From Aquamicrobium sp. LC103 (GTDB taxonomy: Bacteria; Pseudomonadota; Alphaproteobacteria; Rhizobiales; Rhizobiaceae): DNA of 64,000 bases. Position 1 is the stretch's first letter, and the number at the start of each line of letters is the position of its first letter. The stretch lies in contig NZ_LBCQ02000004.1 in NCBI RefSeq assembly GCF_001014615.2, forward strand, positions 124,001 through 188,000. Reading direction: 5' to 3'. The notes beneath the pieces were generated by a model. That model was not told where the DNA came from. It did no database searches and saw nothing but the letters and a program-made list of their open reading frames with translations. Positions 8,622 to 16,972 of this stretch are shown here, piece after piece. The position numbers and the translations under genes were made by a program.

Positions 8622-9725
8622 GTGCTGCAGCGGGTGTTGGATGGTGCGGCTTTGACGCGCCAGGGCGATATCGAGGGCGACCGGTCGGCCCGCGCGAAGG
8701 CGACGATCGTGGCGCTCGTCGTCGCGCTGTTCCTCGTCGCGCTGTTCAGTCTGGCGTCGGGCGCATCCGACGCTTCCGCCTGGGACGTCCTGACCGGCTG
8801 GACGGCGGCGCCGGAAGCGGGCGACGCGGCGCTCACGGCACGCGACCGGGTGATCGTCTACGACATCCGCCTGCCGCGCGTGGTGCTCGGCATGCTGATC
8901 GGGGCGGCGCTCGCCGTCTCCGGCGCGGTGATGCAGGGGCTGTTCCGCAATCCGCTGGCCGATCCGGGCCTGGTGGGCATATCGGCGGGTGCGAGCCTCG
9001 GCGCGATCTCGATGATCGTGCTCGGCTCGACCGTATTGGCGCCGGTGATGGCGACGCTGGGCATCTACGCTCTGCCGCTCGCCGCCTTCTCCACCGCGCT
9101 GGCGACCACGATGCTGCTCTACCGTGTGGCGACGCGTCGCGGGCAGACGTCGATCGCCACGATGCTGCTCGCCGGCATCGCGCTCGCCGCCATGGCCAGC
9201 GCGTTTTCCGGCGTCCTCGTCTATCTCGCCGACGACCGGCAGCTTCGCGACCTGACCTTCTGGGGGCTGGGCTCGCTCGCCGGCGCGACCTGGACGAAGA
9301 TTCTAGCGGCGGGACCGATCATCGCGCTGGCGCTGGTCGCGGCGCCGTTCCTGGCGCGGGGCCTGAACGGACTCGCGCTCGGCGAGGCGGCGGCCCACCA
9401 TCTCGGCATCCCGGTGCAGCGCTTCAAGAACGTCGCCATCGTGACGGTGGCCGCGGCAACCGGCGCGTCGGTCGCCGTTTCCGGCGGCATCGGCTTCGTC
9501 GGCATCGTGGTGCCGCACCTGCTTCGCCTGTTGATCGGGCCGGATCACCGCTACCTGCTGCCGGCCTCGGCGCTGCTGGGAGCAGCGCTCCTGCTGCTCG
9601 CCGATGCCGTCAGCCGCACCATCGTCGCGCCGGCGGAACTGCCGATCGGCATCGTCACGGCGGCGGTCGGCGCGCCGTTCTTCCTGTGGATATTGCTGCG
9701 GCGACGCGGCGTCCTCGATTTGTGA
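8622..9725 (+). CDS. hmuU: Haemin ABC transporter permease (FecCD family)
   Basis: An inner-membrane permease of the FecCD/BtuC family, 367 residues with about ten hydrophobic helices. Recognisable segments are RLPRVVLGMLIGAALAVSGA and MQGLFRNPLADPGLVGISAG near residues 85-130, and the cytoplasmic coupling region LGEAAAHHLGIPVQ with SGGIGFVGIVVPHLLRLLIG towards the C terminus. The GTG start at 8622 follows GGGAAAA; an upstream hydrophilic leader of about 25 residues precedes the first helix. It ends 10 nt before hmuV and pairs with HmuV to import haem. Confidence 0.93.
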   Translation: MLQRVLDGAALTRQGDIEGDRSARAKATIVALVVALFLVALFSLASGASDASAWDVLTGWTAAPEAGDAALTARDRVIVYDIRLPRVVLGMLIGAALAVSGAVMQGLFRNPLADPGLVGISAGASLGAISMIVLGSTVLAPVMATLGIYALPLAAFSTALATTMLLYRVATRRGQTSIATMLLAGIALAAMASAFSGVLVYLADDRQLRDLTFWGLGSLAGATWTKILAAGPIIALALVAAPFLARGLNGLALGEAAAHHLGIPVQRFKNVAIVTVAAATGASVAVSGGIGFVGIVVPHLLRLLIGPDHRYLLPASALLGAALLLLADAVSRTIVAPAELPIGIVTAAVGAPFFLWILLRRRGVLDL

Positions 9726-9735
9726 GGCGGGAGCG

Positions 9736-10527
9736 ATGATCGAAGCAAGCGACGTCTCGGTGTCGATCGGCGCGAAACCCATCCTGCACGGGGTGGATTT
9801 CGAGGCGCGACCGGGCGAGGTCACGGCGATCGTCGGACCGAACGGCTCGGGCAAGACCACCTTCCTCAAAGCGCTCTCCGGCGATATCCGCGCCGGCGGC
9901 ACGATCAGGATGAACGGCCGCGATCTCGTCGGAATGAAGCCCTGGCAGGCAGCGGCCATGCGCGCCGTGCTGCCGCAGTCGACGACGCTCTCCTTTCCGT
10001 TCACCGTGCGCGAGATCGTCCGGCTCGGCCTGATGAACGGAAGATCGGGGGCGTTGGCCGGGGAAAGCGAAAGACTGCCGGAACGGGCGCTTGCGCGCGT
10101 CGACCTGGAAGGTTTCGCCGGGCGCTTCTATCAGGAGCTTTCGGGCGGCGAGCAGCAGCGGGTGCAGCTTGCGAGGGTTCTGTGCCAGGTGTGGGCGCCG
10201 GTGCTCGACGGCGCGCCGCGTTATCTGTTCCTCGACGAGCCGGTCTCCAGCCTCGACATCAAGCACCAGCTGATCATCATGAAGATCGCCGGCGATTTCG
10301 CCGCGCGCGGGGGAGGGGTGATCGCCATCCTGCACGACCTCAACCTGACGGCGATGTTCGCCGACAAGGTGACGGTGATGAACGGGGGACGCGTCGCGGC
10401 GACGGGGACGCCTGCGGACGTCCTCACCGACGAGATGATCCATCGCGTGTTCGATTGCCGGCTGCGCGTCGGCGTGCTGCCGAAGGGCGACGTGCCTTTC
10501 GTCCTTCCGCAATCCGTCAGCCTTTGA
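9736..10527 (+). CDS. hmuV: Haemin ABC transporter ATP-binding protein
   Basis: The ATPase of the haem importer, 263 residues. Walker A is GPNGSGKTT, the Q loop is VLPQS, the signature is LSGGEQQRVQLARV and Walker B is YLFLDEPVSSLD, with the switch His in AILHDLNLT. The ATG at 9736 is chosen because it follows GCGGGAGCG and gives the family N terminus MIEASDVSVSIGAK; the longer open frame upstream overlaps hmuU. It is the last gene of the operon and converges with rirA, with only six bases between stops. Confidence 0.95.
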   Translation: MIEASDVSVSIGAKPILHGVDFEARPGEVTAIVGPNGSGKTTFLKALSGDIRAGGTIRMNGRDLVGMKPWQAAAMRAVLPQSTTLSFPFTVREIVRLGLMNGRSGALAGESERLPERALARVDLEGFAGRFYQELSGGEQQRVQLARVLCQVWAPVLDGAPRYLFLDEPVSSLDIKHQLIIMKIAGDFAARGGGVIAILHDLNLTAMFADKVTVMNGGRVAATGTPADVLTDEMIHRVFDCRLRVGVLPKGDVPFVLPQSVSL

Positions 10528-10533
10528 GGAGGC

Positions 10534-10998
10534 TCAGCCGGCGACGGCGACGCGCGGCGGCAGGTTGTCGATGCCGAGCAGGTCGCGCATAGCGGGGCGC
10601 GCCTTCACCAGATCGTCGATCGTGTAGCTCTCCAGCACCTCGAAGAAGGCGCCGAGCGCCTTGCGCAGGGCCTCGTTGAGGGCGCAGCTATCGACCAGCG
10701 GGCACTCGACCGCGTCCTTCTCGAAGCACTCCGCCATGGCGAAGCTGTCCTCGGTCACGCGCACCACGTCGAAGAGATTGATCTCGGTGGCCGGCTTGCC
10801 GAGCTTGACGCCGCCATTGCGGCCGCGGACGGTCGTCACCAGGCCGTTCTCGACGAGGGGCTGCAGGATCTTGAACAGGAACAGCTCGGAGACGGAATAG
10901 GCTGCCGCGATCTCCGGTATCCGGCTGAGCTGGCCCTGATTGGCCGCACAGTACATCAGGATCCGGATCGCATAGTTGGTTTGGCGTGTAAGCCGCAT
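10534..10998 (-). CDS. rirA: Rrf2-family iron-responsive regulator RirA
   Basis: A global repressor of iron-uptake genes in Rhizobiales, using an Fe-S cluster as iron sensor. The 154-residue protein opens MRLTRQTNYAIRILMYCAAN with the Rrf2 winged helix, and its three cysteines fall at 91, 99 and 105 (ECFEKDAVECPLVDSC), exactly the RirA pattern. The recognition helix region is YSVSELFLFKILQPL and the wing VRGRNGGVKLGKPA. It is transcribed towards hmuV. An IRO-like box 87 nt upstream of its start suggests autoregulation. NsrR/IscR relatives also carry three cysteines, but the spacing and the haem-locus setting favour RirA. Confidence 0.93.
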   Translation of the reverse strand: MRLTRQTNYAIRILMYCAANQGQLSRIPEIAAAYSVSELFLFKILQPLVENGLVTTVRGRNGGVKLGKPATEINLFDVVRVTEDSFAMAECFEKDAVECPLVDSCALNEALRKALGAFFEVLESYTIDDLVKARPAMRDLLGIDNLPPRVAVAG

Positions 10999-11033
10999 GG
11001 CGGGCCTTTCGCTGAAGCGTCGAAGACTGAACT

Positions 11034-11048
11034 CTATATGGGATATAG
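11034..11048. promoter_or_regulatory. Inverted repeat CTATAT-GGG-ATATAG in rirA promoter
   Basis: A perfect 6-bp inverted repeat with a 3-nt spacer, 36 nt upstream of the rirA start codon. It may be a second operator or part of the promoter core. No known regulator is assigned. Confidence 0.35.
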
Positions 11049-11084
11049 ATTAGAATGGTTCCAGAGTCCAAAGCAAGTTAAATA

Positions 11085-11099
11085 TGAACTTCATATTCA
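11085..11099. promoter_or_regulatory. Candidate IRO box upstream of rirA
   Basis: TGA-ACTTCATAT-TCA fits TGA-N9-TCA and contains the small palindrome ATGAACTTCAT. It lies 87 nt upstream of the rirA start in an AT-rich 237-nt gap shared with a divergent GNAT gene. Autoregulation of rirA is known in rhizobia; the site itself is a pattern match only. Confidence 0.5.
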
Positions 11100-11235
11100 A
11101 CTTTTTTGAGGCCTGGTTGCGGCATTTTTGCATGGATGGGGTGTGGCACGGGACGCTTGAAAACCATGTTGCAATGCACAATATAGCGCACGGACGAGTT
11201 GCGCCGACTCGGGGAGGACCCACGAGGAGTGCGAC

Positions 11236-11775
11236 ATGCTGAATACCGACACCCGACATGCCCCGCCGGCAGGGGTGATCCGGCACCTGAGACCTTCCGA
11301 GCTTGGCCAGTTCAAGGCGCATCTCCTGCGTCTGGACATGGAAAGCCGCCGCGACCGCTTCAACGGGCCGACCAACGACGCCTTCCTGGAAAGCTATGCC
11401 GAGCGCAGCTTCCAGAGGGGCACGATCGTCATCGGCTATGTGGAAAACGGCAAGGTGCTCGGCGCCGCCGAGCTGCATGAATGCGCCGGCGAACCGACGC
11501 CGACCGGCGAGATCGCCTTCAGCGTCGAGCGCGAGTTGCAGCATCGCGGGCTGGGCAGCCTGCTGTTCGAGCGCCTGATCGCCAGCGCCCGCAGCTTCGG
11601 CTACGAGAAGCTGAACGTCACCACCCACCCGCAGAACGAGGCGATGAAGCGCCTGGCGCGCAAATTCAATGCCTCGCTGCGCTTCGAGGACGGCGAGACG
11701 CAGGGCGTCATCGAGATCGAGCCGCCGCTGCCGGTGCCCGCGCGCCCCGGCGTCGGCAGTTTCGCGATGGCGTGA
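11236..11775 (+). CDS. GNAT-family N-acetyltransferase
   Basis: A 179-residue protein of the Gcn5-related acetyltransferase fold. The acetyl-CoA pyrophosphate loop is seen in FSVERELQHRGLGSLLFERLI (around residues 95-116, QxxGxG form), followed by the second-half helix NEAMKRLARKFNAS. It has an internal beta strand pattern typical of GNATs and a Pro-rich tail. ATG at 11236 follows GAGGAGTGCGAC. It is monocistronic, divergent from rirA and followed by a hairpin. Substrate cannot be inferred. Confidence 0.85.
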   Translation: MLNTDTRHAPPAGVIRHLRPSELGQFKAHLLRLDMESRRDRFNGPTNDAFLESYAERSFQRGTIVIGYVENGKVLGAAELHECAGEPTPTGEIAFSVERELQHRGLGSLLFERLIASARSFGYEKLNVTTHPQNEAMKRLARKFNASLRFEDGETQGVIEIEPPLPVPARPGVGSFAMA

Positions 11776-11780
11776 CGGCC

Positions 11781-11801
11781 GGGTCCCCGCGAGAGGGACC
11801 C
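11781..11801 (+). terminator. Stem-loop after GNAT gene
   Basis: GGGTCCC, a 7-nt loop, then GGGACCC, a perfect 7-bp stem five bases after the GNAT stop. A T-rich but not uninterrupted tract begins about 14 nt later. Probable terminator between GNAT and the DUF445 gene. Confidence 0.5.
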
Positions 11802-11896
11802 GCGCATTCCGGTATTTCTCTTCCTATCTTTCCTTTAGCTTCTGGCAGCCGGTGCTCCCGACGGGAACGCCGACGACCGATTCGCAAGGAGGGATC

Positions 11897-13189
11897 ATGT
11901 CCGCGTCCACCCGTGACGGAACGGCTTCATTGAACGAATTGCGCGACGGGGAGAAGTTGCGGGCGCTGAGGCGCACGAAGTTCATCGCCACGGCCGCGCT
12001 CGTTCTCTGCCTTGCGGTCTTTCTGATCGCGCGCGGCCTGCAGGCGCGATATCCGGCATTCGCCTATGTCGCGGCATTCGCGGAAGCCGCCACCATCGGC
12101 GGCCTCGCCGACTGGTATGCGGTGGTGGCCCTGTTCAGAAGGCCGCTCGGCCTGCCCATTCCGCACACCGCGATCATACCCGCCAACAAGGACCGCATCG
12201 CCGACAATCTCGGCCGTTTCATCGAGACGAATTTCCTGGCGGCCGGACCGGTGCGCGAGAAGCTGCGGGAGGTGGATTTCGCCGAGCTCGTCGCCGACTG
12301 GCTCTCGGACCGCAAGCGCGCGTCGGGTCTCTCGACATTCGTGGCGCGGCTGATCCCGCAGACGATGACGGCGATCGAGGGATCTGGCCTGCGCGACTTC
12401 GTCTCGCGCCGCATGACGGATCAGCTCGAGAAGGTCGAGCTTGCGCCTTTCGCCGCGCAGATGCTTTCCGCCTTCACCGAGGACCGGCGGCACCAGCAGA
12501 TATTCGACGAGCTGATCAAGGTTTTCGGACGCTTCCTCGCCGACGAGGACGCGATGAACGCGATCCGCGACAAGATCAAGCAGGAACTGCCATCCATCGC
12601 CAATCTCTTCAAGGCGGACGCCTATCTCCTGAAGAAGATCGTCGCGTCGGCCTCTGCGCTGCTGGAGGAGGTCGAGGCCGATCCGGACCATGCGATGCGC
12701 CGCGAGTTCGACCGTTTCGTCGAGGGTTTCATCGGGCGGTTGCGGACTTCGCCCGAATATGCCGAGCGCGCGGAGCGCATCAAGCGCGACCTCATCGCCC
12801 GGCCCGAACTCGCCAATCTCGCCGGCGATTTCTGGAAGAGCTTCCGGAAGTTCGTCGAGGAGGATACCCGCTCGCGCGATTCCGTCATCCGCAGGCATCT
12901 GGCGGACATGTTCGTGGAGGTCGGCCGGCAGCTCGCCGGGGATACCCAGATACGCGCGGACATGAACCAGGGCTTCGTCATCGCGCTTTCCGCCTTCGTC
13001 GAGAGCCAGAAGAGCGGCGTCTCCGTCTTCATCGCCGATCAGGTGCGGCGCTGGGACATCGTCCAGCTCACCCGGCTGATCGAGCTGAACATCGGCAAGG
13101 ACCTGCAATATATCCGCTTCAACGGCATGCTGATCGGCGGCCTCGCGGGCCTTGCGCTGCATGTCGGCGAAAGGCTGCTGTTCCATTGA
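11897..13189 (+). CDS. DUF445 family membrane protein (YjiN-like)
   Basis: A 430-residue protein of the DUF445 family. One N-terminal membrane segment (FIATAALVLCLAVFLIARGL) is followed by the family signature TIGGLADWYAVVALFRRPLGLPIPHTAIIP and then a long alpha-helical region, and a second hydrophobic stretch lies at the C terminus (GMLIGGLAGLALHVGERLLF). ATG at 11897 follows AAGGAGGGATC, a strong ribosome-binding site; an upstream open frame is disregarded. Cellular role is unknown; homologues are inner-membrane proteins. It is followed 64 nt later by a phasin gene. Confidence 0.88.
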   Translation: MSASTRDGTASLNELRDGEKLRALRRTKFIATAALVLCLAVFLIARGLQARYPAFAYVAAFAEAATIGGLADWYAVVALFRRPLGLPIPHTAIIPANKDRIADNLGRFIETNFLAAGPVREKLREVDFAELVADWLSDRKRASGLSTFVARLIPQTMTAIEGSGLRDFVSRRMTDQLEKVELAPFAAQMLSAFTEDRRHQQIFDELIKVFGRFLADEDAMNAIRDKIKQELPSIANLFKADAYLLKKIVASASALLEEVEADPDHAMRREFDRFVEGFIGRLRTSPEYAERAERIKRDLIARPELANLAGDFWKSFRKFVEEDTRSRDSVIRRHLADMFVEVGRQLAGDTQIRADMNQGFVIALSAFVESQKSGVSVFIADQVRRWDIVQLTRLIELNIGKDLQYIRFNGMLIGGLAGLALHVGERLLFH

Positions 13190-13253
13190 TGGCGGCGGCG
13201 CTGTGGCCTACACTTCTTCGCGCCGGCCAGCCGGCGAGCCAAGGGAGGAAGCC

Positions 13254-13685
13254 ATGGCGAAGAAAGCCGCATCCGAATCCGTCATCGACATGTTTGCCAG
13301 GTTGGGCCAGGACCTGAGATTGTCCGGCACGGACATAGAGCGGATCATCGAGCACAACCGCAGGAACCTCGAGGCATTCGAGCAGAGCGCGCGCGCCGCC
13401 GCGTCCGGCACGTCGGCGATCCTGTCGCGCCAGCGCGAAATGCTCCAGGACACGCTGCGCGAGGTTTCCGACATGGCGCAGAACTACCGCGCCTCGTCCG
13501 ACCCGCAGGAACTGATGTCGAAGCAGGTCGAGTTCGCGCGCAAATCCTTCGAGACTGCTGTGAAGAACACCGGCGAGGTCGCCGATCTGGCGCGCCAGTC
13601 GAGCACGGAGGCGCTGGAAATACTGAGGCAGCGCATCCGCGAAGGCATGCAGGAAATCCGCGAAGGTTTCGACCGCCGCAAATAG
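13254..13685 (+). CDS. Phasin family protein
   Basis: A 143-residue helical protein of the phasin family, which coat polyhydroxyalkanoate granules and can act as chaperone-like surface proteins. The sequence is rich in amphipathic helix ([25 protein letters not shown], then [29 protein letters not shown]), and the short motif [12 protein letters not shown] is family-like. ATG at 13254 follows AAGGGAGGAAGCC. No PHA synthase lies nearby in this window, so a granule role is family inference. Confidence 0.85.
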   Translation: MAKKAASESVIDMFARLGQDLRLSGTDIERIIEHNRRNLEAFEQSARAAASGTSAILSRQREMLQDTLREVSDMAQNYRASSDPQELMSKQVEFARKSFETAVKNTGEVADLARQSSTEALEILRQRIREGMQEIREGFDRRK

Positions 13686-13705
13686 AGATCGCTGGAGGGG
13701 GATTC

Positions 13706-14977
13706 ATGGAGGATGCCGGAACGCCGGCGGCGCCCGCGCCCGGGCGCATGCGCCAGATGGAGGTCTATGTCACCGGCGTGGGCGGCAGGCGGCCGCTGGT
13801 GCCGGTCGCGCCCGCCGAACTGGAGGCGAAGGCGGCGCGCGCGATGAGCCGCAAGGCGGCCGCCTACATCATCGGCGGCGCCGGCATGGAGACGACGATG
13901 CGGGCGAACCGCGCCGCCTTCGAGCGCGTGCGCATCGTGCCGCGCGTGCTGCGAGACGTATCGCGCCGCGATCTTTCGGTCGAGCTGTTCGGACGGACCC
14001 ACAAGGCACCGCTGCTGCTCGCCCCGATCGGCGTGCTCGAGATGGTCGACCGGGGGGCGGACCTGGCGGTTGCGCGGGCGGCGGCGGGCGAGGGGGTCGG
14101 CTATGTCTTCTCCAACCAGGCATCCGTGGCGATGGAGCGCTGCGCCGAGGCCATGGGCGCCGCGCCGCGCTGGTTCCAGCTCTACTGGTCGAGCGACGAC
14201 GATTTCGTCCGCTCGGCGGTGTCGCGTGCCGAAAACTGCGGCTGCGAGGCGATCGTGGTGACGCTGGACACGACGCTGCTCGGCTGGCGGCCGAGCGATC
14301 TCGACCTCGCCTACCTGCCTTTCCTCGAGGGGCTGGGGCTCGCCCAATATCTGAGCGACCCGGTCTTTCGCGCCGGGATACCGGCGCAGCCGCCGCAGAC
14401 TGGCGTGAAGCCGAAGGGCGCGGGCATCGTCAATGCCGTGCTCAGCCTGCGCAGGAAGGGCAGGGAGTTCGATCTGGGTCTCGGCCGGATGCGCGCCGCC
14501 GTGGCGCATTTCACCGCCACCTATTCGCGCCCCGACCTGAACTGGTCGGACATAGCGCGCCTGCGCGGGATGACGAAGCTGCCGATCCTCCTGAAGGGCG
14601 TTCGGCATCCGGGGGATGCGAAGCTGGCGCGAGAGCACGGCGTCGACGGGCTCGTCGTCTCCAACCATGGCGGCAGGCAGGTGGACGGGGAGCCCGGCAC
14701 GCTCGACATGCTGCCTTTGGTCGCCGCGGCGGCGGGCGGCATGCCGGTCCTGGTCGATTCCGGCGTGCGTTCGGGCGCCGACGTGGCGAAGGCGCTGGCG
14801 CTGGGCGCGCGTGCCGTTCTCCTGGGCAGGCCCTATGTCTACGGGCTCGCGCTCGCCGGCGAAAACGGGGTGCGCGAGGTCATCCGCAACGTGGTGGCCG
14901 AATTCGACCTGACGCTCGCGCTCGCGGGACTGACGAGCGCGGCCGAGCTGAACCGCGACTGCCTGGAGCCGGTCTAG
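13706..14977 (+). CDS. FMN-dependent alpha-hydroxy-acid oxidase (lactate 2-monooxygenase-like)
   Basis: A 423-residue TIM-barrel flavoprotein of the glycolate/lactate oxidase family. Seen are [19 protein letters not shown] near the N terminus, PLLLAPIG for FMN binding, the catalytic base His321 in [10 protein letters not shown], and the phosphate-binding [13 protein letters not shown] and [17 protein letters not shown] segments. The long insert between barrel strands (about residues 190-260) and the [14 protein letters not shown] context resemble lactate 2-monooxygenase more than LldD dehydrogenase. ATG at 13706 has GGAGGGGGATTC upstream. The exact hydroxyacid is uncertain. Confidence 0.85.
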   Translation: MEDAGTPAAPAPGRMRQMEVYVTGVGGRRPLVPVAPAELEAKAARAMSRKAAAYIIGGAGMETTMRANRAAFERVRIVPRVLRDVSRRDLSVELFGRTHKAPLLLAPIGVLEMVDRGADLAVARAAAGEGVGYVFSNQASVAMERCAEAMGAAPRWFQLYWSSDDDFVRSAVSRAENCGCEAIVVTLDTTLLGWRPSDLDLAYLPFLEGLGLAQYLSDPVFRAGIPAQPPQTGVKPKGAGIVNAVLSLRRKGREFDLGLGRMRAAVAHFTATYSRPDLNWSDIARLRGMTKLPILLKGVRHPGDAKLAREHGVDGLVVSNHGGRQVDGEPGTLDMLPLVAAAAGGMPVLVDSGVRSGADVAKALALGARAVLLGRPYVYGLALAGENGVREVIRNVVAEFDLTLALAGLTSAAELNRDCLEPV

Positions 14978-15107
14978 CCGGCACGGGAGGCAAGGAGATG
15001 CCGAATGTCGCGGAAAACGGAGGCAGCCGGCGGAACATTCCTGCTTCTTGCGGCGTATTTACCACGTCGCGACACCGCAGCCTGTCTGGAACAAACAGAA
15101 AAGCAAG

Positions 15108-15737
15108 ATGATGAAGCTTTATGGATGTGGTCCGATGCGCTCGCTGCGCGTGCTTTGGGCCCTGCGGGAGCTCGACGCGGAATTCGAGTTCGTTCCCGTC
15201 GACGTCATGGCCGGCGAAGCCAGCCACCCGGACTTCTTGCGCCTCAATCCCGCCGGAAAAATTCCGGTGCTGGTTGACGGTGACCTCGTGCTCACGGAAT
15301 CCGTCGCGATCGTCATGTATCTGGCGGAAAAGTACCCCTCCAAGGGGCTGATGCCCGCGGACCTGACGGAGCGAGCGCAGGCGTATCGCTGGTGCATGTT
15401 CGCGGTCACGGAACTCGAACAGCCGCTGTGGCGGATTGCCAAGCACACCATGTTGTATGACGAGGACAAGCGTTTGCCGGAGGACATCGCTCTCGCCAGC
15501 GAGGAATTCGTGGCGATGGCGGAAATACTCGACCGTCACATGGAAGGACGCGAGTTCATCGTCGGCGACAGTATGAGCATCGCCGACTGCGTCACCGCCT
15601 ATGTCCTGGACTGGGGCGATGAAAGCGGGCTGCTTGGCGGCTGCCCGAATCTCCAGGCCTATCTCGAGCGGATGTATGCGCGGCCCAAGGCGCCGCAGCG
15701 GATCGCCGAAGCCTTTGCGAGCCTATCGGCTGCCTGA
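15108..15737 (+). CDS. Glutathione S-transferase family protein
   Basis: A 209-residue protein with an N-terminal thioredoxin-like domain (MKLYGCGPMRSLRVLWALREL, NPAGKIPVLVDGDLVLTESVAIVMYLAEKYP) with the conserved cis-Pro and Glu/Ser pair for glutathione, then an all-helical C-terminal domain with the N-capping MSIADC motif. Two adjacent ATGs (15108, 15111) are possible starts; the ribosome-binding site is weak. An open frame upstream to 15048 adds no family-like sequence. It faces the next GST gene convergently. Substrate unknown. Confidence 0.85.
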   Translation: MMKLYGCGPMRSLRVLWALRELDAEFEFVPVDVMAGEASHPDFLRLNPAGKIPVLVDGDLVLTESVAIVMYLAEKYPSKGLMPADLTERAQAYRWCMFAVTELEQPLWRIAKHTMLYDEDKRLPEDIALASEEFVAMAEILDRHMEGREFIVGDSMSIADCVTAYVLDWGDESGLLGGCPNLQAYLERMYARPKAPQRIAEAFASLSAA

Positions 15738-15780
15738 GCGAGATGTTCGCAGGCGTGCCTGGCGGCAGGCGGTTTCCGCA

Positions 15781-16431
15781 CTATTCCGCGTCGGGCTGCC
15801 TTGCGGGAGCCGCGTCGATGAACGGCTGCAGCTCCATGCAGGCGTCGCGGATACGGCCGATCACCGGGTAGAGCGACATGTCGACGTTGAAGCGCGCATT
15901 GTTGGCGACCTGGGCGACGAGGCAGATGTCGGCCATGCCGGGCGTGTCGCCATGGCAGAAGATGCCGGTTTCGGGGCTTTCGGCCAGAATCTTTTCAAGC
16001 GGTTCGAAGGTTTCGTTGACCCAATGCCTGAACCATTCAGCGACCGCAGTGTCGTCCGCGCCGAACCGGCCGCGCAGCATGTTGAGGATGCGCAGATTGT
16101 TCACCGGGTGGATGTCGCAGGCGATCATTTGCGAGAGCATGCGCACGCGGGCGCGCCCGGCGGGATCGGAAGGCAGCAGCGGCGGCTGAGGCACGGTCTC
16201 GTCGAGGAATTCGATGATCGCCAGCGACTGCGCGATCATCCTGCCGTCGCTCCAGACCAGCGCAGGCACCAGCCCCTGCGGGTTGACGGCGAGATATTCG
16301 GGCGCGCGGTTGCCGCCATGGCGCAGATGATGGGCGACGTAGCGATATTCGATGCCCTTCATCGCCAGCGCGATGCGCACGCGATAGGAGGTCGAGGAGC
16401 GGAAATAATTGTGCAGGACGATCTCGGTCAT
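15781..16431 (-). CDS. Zeta-class glutathione transferase / maleylacetoacetate isomerase-like
   Basis: A 216-residue GST with the zeta-class active-site motif SSTSYRVRIAL near residues 12-22 and the family core NPQGLVPALVWSDGRMIAQSLAIIEFLDE. The C-terminal domain keeps DIHPVNNLRIL. Maleylacetoacetate isomerase acts in tyrosine/homogentisate breakdown and uses glutathione. The gene lies 16 nt downstream of an HpaR-like MarR regulator on the same strand, which suits control by aromatic compounds. Some relatives are maleylpyruvate isomerases, so the substrate is not fixed. Confidence 0.82.
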   Translation of the reverse strand: MTEIVLHNYFRSSTSYRVRIALAMKGIEYRYVAHHLRHGGNRAPEYLAVNPQGLVPALVWSDGRMIAQSLAIIEFLDETVPQPPLLPSDPAGRARVRMLSQMIACDIHPVNNLRILNMLRGRFGADDTAVAEWFRHWVNETFEPLEKILAESPETGIFCHGDTPGMADICLVAQVANNARFNVDMSLYPVIGRIRDACMELQPFIDAAPARQPDAE

Positions 16432-16447
16432 CGGATGCTCGCGACGG

Positions 16448-16921
16448 TCAGGGCTTGAGGGCGGCGAGATCGTTCAGCATGTCGATCAACAGCTCGATGC
16501 GCTCGCGCCCGTATTGCGCTTCCAGCTCGCTGTAGATCGCCCGGCTTTCCGGCGTCACCTCGTGCAGCAGATCCAAGCCGGCGCGGGCGATCGAGAGCAG
16601 CACGCGCCGACCGTCTTCCTCGTCCTTCTGCCGGCGGATCAGCTTCCGGTCCTCGAGCGCCTTGATGATGCGGGTGAGGCTGGGCGCGAGCACGCAGGCA
16701 CGCTCGGCGAGTTCCGAGGCGTCGAGCGGACTTTCCTCTCCGAGAACGCGTATGACCCGCCATTGCTGTTCGGTGACGCCGTGGGCGGCGAGCAGTGGCC
16801 TGAACCGCACCATCACCGCTTCGCGGGACCGCAACAAGGCTATCGGCAGCGCGCGCTTGGTGTTGGGTGGCAGAAGCGAATCCTCGGGCAGGGTCGCTTC
16901 GGACGATTCTAATTCATTCAT
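16448..16921 (-). CDS. MarR-family regulator, HpaR-like
   Basis: A 157-residue winged-helix regulator resembling the homoprotocatechuate operon regulator HpaR (LLRSREAVMVRFRPLLAAHGVTEQQWRVIRVL). The recognition region is SELAERACVLAPSLTRIIKALEDRKLI and the wing RQKDEEDGRRV. The ATG at 16921 is preferred over an in-frame GTG at 16936 because a palindrome, GTGAA-CTA-TTCAC on the plus strand (16924-16936), covers the GTG and is a likely operator. There is no clear ribosome-binding site. It is probably autoregulated and controls the downstream maleylacetoacetate isomerase-like gene. Confidence 0.85.
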   Translation of the reverse strand: MNELESSEATLPEDSLLPPNTKRALPIALLRSREAVMVRFRPLLAAHGVTEQQWRVIRVLGEESPLDASELAERACVLAPSLTRIIKALEDRKLIRRQKDEEDGRRVLLSIARAGLDLLHEVTPESRAIYSELEAQYGRERIELLIDMLNDLAALKP

Positions 16922-16923
16922 GT

Positions 16924-16936
16924 GTGAACTATTCAC
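16924..16936. promoter_or_regulatory. Palindrome at MarR/HpaR start
   Basis: Plus-strand GTGAA-CTA-TTCAC, a perfect 5-bp inverted repeat directly upstream of the chosen ATG. The minus-strand string ATAGTTCACACATGAA spanning the start closely resembles the one at the second MarR gene (54277-54292). A MarR autoregulatory operator is likely. Confidence 0.45.
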
Positions 16937-16972
16937 CGGGTTTCCGCCTGCCGCAAGCGGATTTGTTCGCTC

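Noticed and set aside
7208-8836. Long minus-strand open frame opposite hmuS and hmuT
   Set aside because: It is antisense to two well-supported haem genes, and its Arg/His-rich sequence is unlike any known family.
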